Shown piece by piece: positions 56,234 through 64,000 of a DNA stretch of 64,000 nt. Position 1 is the first letter of the stretch. Every line of letters begins with the position of its first letter. The translations under genes and the position numbers were made by a program. The stretch is from contig WEDG01004004.1 in the NCBI GenBank assembly GCA_017591395.1, positions 1-64,000 of the forward strand, read 5' to 3'. Under the pieces are notes generated by a model that saw nothing but the letters and a program-made list of their open reading frames with translations, did not search any database and was not told the DNA's origin. This DNA comes from Schistocephalus solidus. Taxonomy: Eukaryota; Platyhelminthes; Cestoda; Diphyllobothriidea; Diphyllobothriidae.

Positions 56234-56399
56234 GACGGAGAAGAAGGTTGTTCGTTCACCAGAATCATGGCTTTATTCTTCTGAGCTTTCGAACTCTTAC
56301 TCGAGTCCATCCTCAGAGATAAAACAGCAACATAAATGAGTAACGGGGGGGAGCAGGGGCCAATCAGACACCAGTGGCGCCAGTCCGGAGGTGACTACG

Positions 56400-56690
56400 C
56401 AGGGCCCTGTATGCCGGCGCCAGATCGAAAAATCGATTGACCGATTTCTCCTCGGAGGCCCAGGCTTCAAGCAATTATCGGCTTGTCTTGCATCTGGCAT
56501 GGGCGATGAAATTCGTGGCCGCGAAGTTAAACTCGCGACCCGTTTCGTAGGTGTGGGCAGCCACTTGTGATAAACCGTCACCGCGTCTCACAGCAAGTTT
56601 ATGCTCATGTATGCGCGATCCAGGCATACGCCCAGTCTGTCCTGCGTAGTTACAGGAACAGTTTTGGCACGGGATGCGATACACTACTCC
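56400..56690 (-). pseudogene. GIY-YIG endonuclease of the Penelope-like element
   Basis: It reads VYRIPCQNCSCNYAGQTGR then RIHEHKLAVRRGDGLSQVAA, HTYETGREFNF, and after a break LEAWASEEKSVNRFFDLAPA. YRI..CNYAGQTGR is the GIY-YIG core, with the CxxC pair typical of Penelope-like nucleases. A stop divides the domain near 56475 and another separates it from the RT linker. Confidence 0.85.
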
Positions 56691-56693
56691 CGA

Positions 56694-58255
56694 CTACTCA
56701 TTCGGATTTAATTTGTCATTGATTCTCATGACCTTACTGCGCATGGTAGCTTTAGGTCGGTGTGCAATTCCGGCACCTAGTCCCACAACACTGCGCTCGG
56801 TCGCTTCTGACACGTCCTTTATGTATGGCATCGCATGCCATACCGTAGGGATTGGTTCTGGTTGGGTCCTCCGAGGGCGAACACGTAGGCATCGGCTTAT
56901 GAACGCCTTCAGATAGGCGCTCCGCATAAACTGGTCGCGGAGGTTATGGGCCTCACTTGCTTTTTCCACCGGATCGCTGCAATGAGTCTGGATGCGTTTG
57001 AACAGTGTTCTGACACAGCTTAGTTTGTGAGCCACCGGACGGTTGCTGCGAAAATTGAGAAGCTGCGTGGTGCTTGTCACTTTCCTGTTGATAGCCGTTT
57101 CTATTTCGCCACTGGGACGTCGCCTGATTAGTACATCAAGGAAGGGGAGCTGGTGCTCTTTTTTTTCTTCCCTCGTGAATTGTATATCTTGGAAGATCGA
57201 GTAAAGGTGATTATGGAAATGCTGCAGCATGTTCCTCTTCACAATAAAAAATGTGTCGTATGCGTAAAGGCGCCAAAAGAAAAGATTCGGTCGGGTGAAA
57301 GTGATCTTTTCCAACTCTTTAAGGACCAATTCTGCCACTAAACCGGAGATTGGGAACCCATTGGAGATCCCTTTATCTGCTCATAGGCTTCTCCGGCAAA
57401 GGTGAAGTAGGTCTTTTGACAAAATTCGAATAGCTTCCTAAAGTGTTCAATTTTGAGAGAACTCTGGTTTTCGTCGTATGACTCCTCAAGTTTCCTGCGC
57501 AGGATTTCTTGTGCTAAGCTCGGCGGGGATGGATGTGAATAAGGACGTCACGTCAAAAGAGACCATCACTTCGTCCAATTGAATCCTCCAACCTTGGAGG
57601 TCTGCCAGGCATCGGGAGGCCGAATGGACTGAGATAGGCGAATTGTTTTGGAGGAATTTCAGTTTCCAGTACATCCATTTTGCAAGATTTTAGGTGGGGC
57701 TGCCTTTCAAAGCGACTATTGGCCGCAGTGGAACATTTGGTTTATGGACCTTTGGCAGACCATAGAAGCTAGCCAGAGCCGTATCCGTTGGTTTCATTTG
57801 GCGCCATTCGTTCTCCGTTATCAAATTTTGGCGTTTGAATTCTCCGAGTAATTTATTCAACTGACTTGCTACCGCTTTGGCTTGTGCATCCTGTGCTGGT
57901 CTGTAAAATTCTCTATCATTGAGTAGAGCCTTGGCTTTCTCATTGTAGTCTTATCGATTCATTATGACATTTATCGCCCCTTATCAGCGTGTAGAATGAT
58001 AATTTGTTCGTCCGTCCTTAGTTCCCTTGTAGCTTTTGACGCACTCTTCGAAACACATTGGGTTGGTCTGTGTTCCATCAGCAAAGATGTTACATGTTTT
58101 CGGACGGAGTGTTTCTCGTCCTCAGTTGTTTCAGTTCTCACAAGCATGGATTCCAAGGTTGTAATAAAGTCGAAGAAGTTGGCATCAGCAGTCTTAAAAC
58201 AAGCTTCAGGCCGCGGCACCCGTAGTTTTGCTTGGGATGAGATGTTTTGGACCAA
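56694..58255 (-). pseudogene. Penelope-like RT
   Basis: The text includes ELRTDEQIIILHADKGR (58015-57971; the motif preceding the RT core, usually ..DKG), then a frameshift, DEVMVSFDVTSLFTSIP (motif A, about 57575-57525), GFPMG/GNPMGSPIS-like text with a stop (about 57365-57335), AELVLKELEKI and the active-site box reading YAYDTFFIVKRN (57265-57235), where Penelope RTs have Y-x-D-D. After it come LPFLDVLIRRRPSGEIETAI and VWHAMPYIKD. The first catalytic Asp of the box is Tyr. Confidence 0.88.
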
Positions 58256-58675
58256 TTTATAGCTTCCTGTGTCAGATGTCTGTAAATTATTCCGTTTTCA
58301 TTCCAAAATTACTCGCTTCTTGGCTTTTCTGTGCTGCGCTAGAGCCGAGATTGTCTTACCAAGGTCCTTAGTGATGGACTCACCAAGAATGCGGGCACAC
58401 TCTCTCTTATTCTGCTCGAGCACAGCCTTGTATTTTTTGTAGACGCCGGGGGCAGTCATCAATCAGAACCCTCGTAATCTGCTTGATAAGTCGCCTGACA
58501 ACTTCCCTGCCCATGGCCGTGTTAACGGGTGCCTTACATCACAGGCATCGCGGCGTCAGTCCATCTTGCACGCGTTAGTGAAAAATACGTAGTTGCTCGT
58601 ACGTTGCTGCCTCTCGTGTAGCGAATGTTTCCAAGCTCCGAGCTGTTCGAAGCGCACCATGCCCGAAATTTTCAC

Positions 58676-58905
58676 GAATAGAGGCGAATGTCCGCATTCC
58701 AGGGGTGTGTATAAGTGACGAAGAAGAAGGTTGCTCGTTCACCGGAATCATGGCTTTATTCGTCTGAGTTTTCGAACAAGGCTGTGTGAGAACATTGTTC
58801 AAACGCATCCCGACTCATTGCAGCCATGATTCCGGTGAACGAACAACAATCTTCTTCGTCACTTAAACACACACATGGAATGCGGACATTCGCCTCCATG
58901 GGGCA
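58676..58905. repeat. Terminal inverted repeat of the Penelope-like element
   Basis: Arms about 58679-58757 and 58824-58903 are near-perfect reverse complements (GAGGCGAATGTCCGCATTCC, AAGTGACGAAGAAGA, CGTTCACCGGAATCATGG), with about 65 bp between them. The inner part also matches the opposite element end at 56234-56300. Confidence 0.85.
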
Positions 58906-59115
58906 TAATCTATAGCCCTCACAATCAATCTCGTAGCAATCCGAAAGATATGTTTAAGGGCGTTCTGACGAAGCCAATGAGACTGGGGTGACCATATCTA
59001 GCTTATTAACCATCATCAGCCAACCGTACCACACTCCAGGTTTGGGGCATCTGATATCCGACCCCGGACTCTTTGACTATTGAATCCAGTACTCGTCTAT
59101 TGAGCCACGAGCCTG
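58906..59115 (-). repeat. Spacer and tRNA-like SINE candidate (minus)
   Basis: On the minus strand, 59115-59030 reads GGCTCGTGGCTCAATAGACG (box A-like), and 45 bases on GTCCGGGGTCGGATATC (box B-like). It directly precedes repeat R1 copy 2. The tRNA origin is plausible but the stems are decayed. Confidence 0.45.
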
Positions 59116-59500
59116 TAGTGACCGAATTTTGTGCGCATGTTGAGTGCTGAACCTCTCGCGACTGCATACACGTGCCCACCGGTGGCTGTCTGGTCCTCGT
59201 CGAGCCCGGCCGTCTAATCTGGCCTATCATCTTCAAGGCTGACTGACGCATAACCTCTCTGGATGCCCTGCGACGACTCCACAAGGTCACACACCAGGGA
59301 TGCCGCTTCCGTGGCTATCGGACGTGTCGTCGGTGGCTGCCAAATCCTTCCAACCCCTTGTCCGATAGTTCTGGTCAGAATAAACTATCCTCCCAGCTGG
59401 CTTCCAACATCATCTTCGCATTCCATACGGAACCGAGTCTGAAGATCGTAGCGGTAAGGGTTTTCCCTAATAATTCAAGCTGCTGTTATAAGCCCGTTGC
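59116..59500 (+). repeat. Dispersed repeat R1, copy 2
   Basis: It matches 7226-7620 with shared AACCTCTC, TGCCCTG.GACGACT, CAACCCCTT, GGAACCGAGTCTGAAG and TTTTCCCTAATAA. No coding motif. Confidence 0.6.
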
Positions 59501-59544
59501 CGTACGATAATTCATATTCTCGATACCAACCGATAAGACAACGG

Positions 59545-59700
59545 GCCCCTAGCTCAGTGATGAAGTGTGGGCTTAAAAGGTCAAAAATCCAGTTTCGAGT
59601 CCCAGCTGCTACAGGCTCCCCACTGGGGATGATTGCCTGATGAATACTACTAAGCCGGAAATGTTCATCCTGTTATACTGCCTCTTTATCAATATCACCT
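59545..59700 (+). repeat. tRNA-derived SINE
   Basis: It begins GGGCCCCTAGCTCAGTGATG (box A-like CTAGCTCAGTGATGAAG) with box B-like AGTTTCGAGTCCC about 50 bases later, then a body ending in CTGTTATACTGCCTC. Head, box order and a non-tRNA body support a SINE. The acceptor stem does not pair well. Confidence 0.6.
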
Positions 59701-61079
59701 TATCTGAAATTTTACCATCTAATTTTTTTGCAAAATGTTTCCATTTGTGACTGTGGGAAACAAACATACAATGTGTGGAAATTCGAGCATTTATATACGG
59801 CGGTATCCGAGCCCGGTGGAAGATGGGGTTTATTTTAGTACTTATTTGTCAAAATTGACCTTTGGTATGAGAATTTAACATATTTGGAGTACTGTTATTG
59901 GCTTTTATTACCACAGCATGATGGACCCCGCCACAGACCTGAATTTTTTGGTATTTGCCTGCACTATACGGTGTGTGCCGATCGTAAACATTTTCCAGAC
60001 TTAGCTGTGCTCGCAAAGTCAAGAGATATTTGATGGTTTTCACAAGCGCCATCGTTCAGGGGACGCACGCTGATGTTGTAGCTGACCTTTTTCAGTTGCC
60101 TTGCGCATTTGCTTAAGGTTCTCCTATTTGTTATTTATCGTCTAGCAAAATACCCCACCTCAGTACCTAGAGGTCGACTGTGCCCTAGCGTTTTCTTAGA
60201 CACCGATTTGGATCGCATAACAGGGTATGAGCAGCACATTGTCAAAAACGTAACGGTGCCTCTAGGTCGACTGAGTCATAATTTCACAATCCCTCGTAGG
60301 TAAGACGACAGGCTTCACTGAGTGCCAGGCAGTCCCCGCCGCGGTAACGGCGCCTAAGCACAACCTCCTGACACCACGAATCTGCGGTACCTTCACAGAC
60401 GCCACACTTTGCAGAACCGTTATCGCCCTAAGTAGAGGTCGTACGGGTATTGACATGCATCATAGAAGTGGACTCAAAGCAGCTCGGCAGCGCACGCGAG
60501 ACAAAATAAAGGTCCTGGAGCGGCACTTCTAGCAAGACAGCCTACCGGGTGGATCCCAGTTCAGACAATAAAGTGTCGAAAGGGGGGGGTTGGATTTGGT
60601 GGACTAAGCGCAGGCACGATTCATGTCCGTACACATCCAATCTGCTATGATGGTTGGACCGAGTTCGGTCCGACTGGCGGTTTCTACTTAGTGACCTCTG
60701 TCACCCATTCAGAGCTTCTATTGCATTGGGAACCCAGGGCCTAGTTAGGCACCCATTCATGTATAGATACCTGTATGTCAGACAGCGAAAGATTATACCC
60801 CTACAGCGGGACCTCAACGAACTCCGTTTCCGGTAAGGATTAATGACCGACATGTTAGAACGCGCAAGCGCATCGGTGGAATTCTCAGTCTGTGCATGTG
60901 CGTTCGCAGGTGCATATTTTTACGCTACCTCCCACACGCTTGTGGCCGTTATGATTATCTGCATGCAGGCAAACCAAGACCGTTAAGAGCTGTACCCGCA
61001 TGTCCCGCAACACCGCACCTGCTGTCCTAGCTTTAACGAGTTCGACAGCAGATGAATGCATTTTCGTGAGCACAGTCAC
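59701..61079. other. No recognised gene
   Basis: Short frames at 59849-60052, 60109-60303, 60262-60456 and 60654-60836 have no known domain. A 14-base text around CTAGAGGTCGACTG near 60165 recurs in similar form near 60260. Confidence 0.3.
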
Positions 61080-63202
61080 AGACAGTTCGACCGTCGTACT
61101 CCGAGGATGTCCACCATAAGCTCGACAGCAGGATGGTGCAGGTATGGTGACTTGCGCGTGATTAAGTTTCAAGTGTTAGTAGACTTTCGCTGCAGCTACT
61201 GCACAATCTCCTCCTCCCCCCACCTGAGCCCAGTGTCAAGACAAAGTCAAGAAGACTGGAGATGGGAGAGGGCGCAGGTGGCTGCCGCGGCCGGAGCCAC
61301 CTTCGGCGTACCACCACTTATGGTTCGGATTCCAGGGAGTGGGAGAGCCATAAAGGCCACATTAAGAAAGTGACATTTCAGCCAGACTCTTAGTCTGCCA
61401 GTCAGCCACTCCACACAAAACACACATTGAGCTGACCACGCGGTCCGAGTTATCCCGTCAGTTGGCAACCTTCCAAGCCATGGCTTTTAGCGCACCGTGA
61501 TAGTTTCATACGCGTCAGATTGTTTATAGTGAGGAACATGAACTGAGCTATCGACCTCACTCTCTCCCCCACACCCACAGTCAAACCGCTGTCCGAGCCG
61601 GTCGGCTGTCTGATGCGGAAGGGGGCGCAGCTGCTGGTGACCTTGTCTACGTGTACTACGTACACGACCTGGCCCCCTAAACACGAACACCAGGATTTCA
61701 CACAACAGGGGGTTAAACGGCTTACATCTCACATGTGTGAGTTAGTCAGAGACCACGTTAAGGAGGAGTCATCTCAGTCTGACTCTCAGACCACCAGTCA
61801 GCCACTCCACACAACACACATTGAACTAACTGCGAGGTCTGAGGGTAATTGTCAGTTGGCAACCTTCCAACTGTGGCACTTAACGTTACTGTACACTCTT
61901 CTCCTCCCCGACCTGAGCCCGGTCTCACGCACAGGCATGAAGACCTGAGATGGAAGAGGGCGCAGATGGCTGACGTGGCTGGAGCCACCCCATCACTCCT
62001 GGCTCGGATCCCACGGAGTGGCAGTGCCATAAGGCCACATTAAAAAGGAGCCATTGCAGCCTGACTCTCAATCCGCCAGTCAGCCATTTCACACAAAACA
62101 CACATTGGGCTGACCATGCGGTTCGAGTTATCCCGTCAGTGGGCAACCTTCCAAGCCACGGCTTTTAGCGCACCGTGATAGTTTTCAAGTGCGTCAGATT
62201 GTTTATAGTGAGGAAAATGCGCTGAGCTCTCGACCTCACTCTTTCCACCACCACCAAAATCAGACACTGTCCGAGCCGGTCAGTTGCCTGATGTGGGAGT
62301 GGGCGCATTGTCTGACGGGTCGGTGTATCAGTCTTCGCGCGCCACCGCACGACCTGGCCCCCATAACGCACACACCAGGTTTTACTTACTCAGGGGATAT
62401 GGAGCAGCCATCGCCATCTGACTCCCTGTCCACTGGTCAGCCACTCGACACACACAGCACATACACTGAGCCGACGTCGTGGTCTGGTGTAAGAGTCAGA
62501 TTGGCAGCCTTCCCGCCACGGTTTCTAGGAAACCATGATATACTCTGGTACATGGTGATTGTGAGGGTGTTGTCGATGTATTGGTATAGATAGTGTGTTC
62601 TGATGTAGCTTAGCCTCCGGTGGTTTACCACAGGTTTTTGGGAATTTGCATGTGTCCGAATAGTCCCATGCGGTGTGTGAATGTGCGGGAGCAGTAAGGG
62701 CAGTGGAGGCGGGCACATCGACTGCATGTCGGAGCCCCAGGAGCTGGTTTACCAGCCTCCGTGCGATGGATTCACAGGAGACCGATCAAGCCGATGCTTG
62801 GGTTTAATTTGCAGGCGCAGTGTGGGAAGGAAAAATCGAAAGAGGCTGAGGGGGTGTCATTCATGGTAGTGGGTTGGAGGAAAGAATGGCTGGAGCGGAG
62901 GGTGTGTATGGGGTATCGGTGTTGTCGGCATTGCGGTGAATTTCGCTGTTATGGATGCGCATGTGACCGAAAAGGCTCATGCGATGATTGAATGCACGAG
63001 GACAGTGAGGGCAGTGAAGTTGGCAATCTCTGCTGTGTGTTGGAACTCCAGGCACTGGTTCACCAATCTCTGTACGATAGATTCGCAAGTGACCAACCAG
63101 GCCGATACGTGAGGTGAATGTGCGGTCGCAATGAGGACAGTTTAGGAGAGTCCCCATCGCTGATGGCGGTAGTGGTGGTGGCGGTGGTGGTGGTGGTAAC
63201 AC
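61080..63202 (-). mobile_element. ZnF-LINE copy E (minus): fingers and long 3' UTR
   Basis: Read right to left: finger text NCPHCDRTFTSRIGLVGHLR (about 63150-63085), HCPHCPRAFNHRMSLFGHMR (about 63025-62950), a further CxxC finger with QLKPKHRLDRS-like decay and a last TAHSHTAWDYSDTC-like remnant near 62690-62640. The 3' UTR then runs to 61080, about 1.55 kb, roughly twice that of copy C, because the block with GGATCCCACGGAGTGG appears twice (near 61330 and 62010). The end CGACCGTCG lies at 61089. It is 5'-truncated in the finger linker. Confidence 0.87.
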
Positions 63203-63204
63203 AC

Positions 63205-63457
63205 GATAGTTTTACCGTCGATTTCGACGACGTCCACCGTGTGCTCCATGGAAGGGTGGAGCAGGGACGGTGACTTGCGCGTGAATTAGTTTTAAGTGAT
63301 AGTAGCCTTGCGCTGCAGCTTCCGCACTCTCTCCTCCTCCCCCACCTGAGCCCGGTGTCAAGACAGAGTTAAGAAGACCGGAGGCGGGAGAGGACGCAGG
63401 TGGCTGGTGCGGCCGGGTCCCCTAAATCCTAGCCGCCCCTTGCCGTGCCACCACACC
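63205..63457 (-). mobile_element. ZnF-LINE 3' UTR fragment (minus)
   Basis: The element end CCGTCGATTTCGACGACGTC at 63216 is followed by CGGTGACTTGCGCGTGAATT, GCTGCAGCTTCCGCACTCTC and GTCAAGACAGAGTTAAGAAG. A roughly 20-base insertion near 63418 interrupts the GGCCGGAGCCGCCCC text. It abuts copy E head to tail. Confidence 0.87.
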
Positions 63458-63580
63458 TCCCATGTTTAGCATTTGTTAGCGGAGCGCAACCCGAATAACG
63501 CATGCCATGCCCTGATGTGGCCCCCGTGTTGGTCCAACGCATCTACCAAGTGGCCCATTTAGGGGGCATACATACACACA
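63458..63580 (+). repeat. Dispersed repeat R2, copy 2
   Basis: It matches 27739-27875 (CCCATGTT..GCATTTG, AACGCATCTACCA, CATACATACA) and again lies directly right of a truncated ZnF-LINE 3' UTR. Confidence 0.55.
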
Positions 63581-64000
63581 CTGGAAGCTTTTTGCTCGTT
63601 ATGAAAATTCCTCGCGCTGTGCTCACTCCTGTAGGCATAAAGGACCGGGATAAACCGATAGACAATGCCAGGTGCCCTGACACGACTTGTTCATGTACCA
63701 CCTCATAAATCACGTCTATGCAGTACTCGGGCTTTGTCTGTGCATGGATTGGCGTTTTAATGGCATGTTGGGGGTGTCTAGTTAGGGGATGCGGTGTGTA
63801 GTCTATGGTACGTTGCATCACTTGCCTCGTGCAGTAGTGACTGCTCCGCACAGCTCCAACAACTCCGCTTCCCTTCCCACCCCCCCTTTTCCTCCTCGCT
63901 TTCCTTTGAAATACTTCCTACAGAGAGGGCGACATGCAATCTCGTTTAAAGCCCAGGTTACCTTGGGTTGACCTCCAATAAACGAATTCATGCCCAATAG
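63581..64000. other. No gene seen
   Basis: Short frames on both strands. No motif I know. Confidence 0.3.

Larger units (their letters stand above)
56234..58905 (-). mobile_element. Penelope-like element (minus)
   Basis: Read right to left: a terminal inverted-repeat region 58905-58676, an N-terminal part, RT about 58255-56900, linker, GIY-YIG endonuclease 56684-56400 and a terminal repeat 56300-56234. About 60 bp at 56234-56300 is directly repeated at 58718-58777 (GAAGAAGGTTG.TCGTTCACC, ATCATGGCTTTATTC). Mixed direct and inverted terminal copies are a known trait of Penelope-like elements. Frameshifts and a changed RT active site make it inactive. Confidence 0.9.

Noticed and set aside
59545..59620. 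tRNA gene
   Set aside because: The promoter-like boxes are there but the cloverleaf is not; sequence continues into a SINE-type body.
60165..60275. Short repeated CTAGAGGTCGACTG-like text as a regulatory pair
   Set aside because: Only about 14 bases with mismatches; chance cannot be excluded.

Overview
The window looks like repeat-dense nuclear DNA of a flatworm, most likely a diphyllobothriidean tapeworm (Spirometra / Dibothriocephalus / Schistocephalus type). The reasons are: no bacterial gene layout; degenerate copies of non-LTR, Penelope-like and Ty3/gypsy retroelements; a non-LTR family whose ORF ends in C2H2 fingers, which I recall as typical of such cestodes; degenerate TTAGGG-type tracts; and one host gene with several 29-55 nt introns followed by a 2.3 kb 3' intron, a size gradient described for flatworm genes. 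The genus is inference.

The one host gene I can defend is a 1-acyl-glycerol-3-phosphate acyltransferase (AGPAT/LPAAT), + strand, 7974-11142, six exons. Its coding exons sum to 241 codons and carry the acyltransferase blocks, including NHxxxxD and EGTR. It is easy to miss because no exon is long.

Layout: 1-4.8 kb, three decayed CR1/Jockey-like reverse transcriptase (RT) fragments. 4.8-13.2 kb, the AGPAT locus with a SINE-like piece and a dispersed repeat upstream. 13.2-20.1 kb, two minus-strand copies (A, B) of the finger-bearing LINE, here called ZnF-LINE. 20.1-20.7 kb, a Penelope-like 3' fragment. 20.7-35 kb, mostly anonymous AT-rich DNA with small LINE pieces, two inverted-repeat (foldback) elements and SINE-like copies. 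35.16-35.64 kb, a 37-bp minisatellite. 36.05-38.35 kb, two telomere-like blocks in opposite orientation. 39.9-56 kb, a nest of ZnF-LINE copies: D (+) split by a 5.5 kb gypsy element, C (-) nearly complete at its ends, and G and F (+). 56.2-58.9 kb, a Penelope-like element with GIY-YIG domain and complex terminal repeats. 59-61 kb, SINE-like and dispersed repeats. 61-63.5 kb, further ZnF-LINE 3' ends.

All transposon ORFs are broken by stops, frameshifts or internal deletions, so nothing mobile appears autonomous. The points most worth following are the micro-intron AGPAT gene, the ZnF-LINE (fingers, about 0.6-1.5 kb 3' UTR, a different internal deletion in each copy, one in-frame endonuclease-tail fusion), the gypsy nest with a 5-bp target duplication and three LTR copies, and the minisatellite that is open in all three minus frames.
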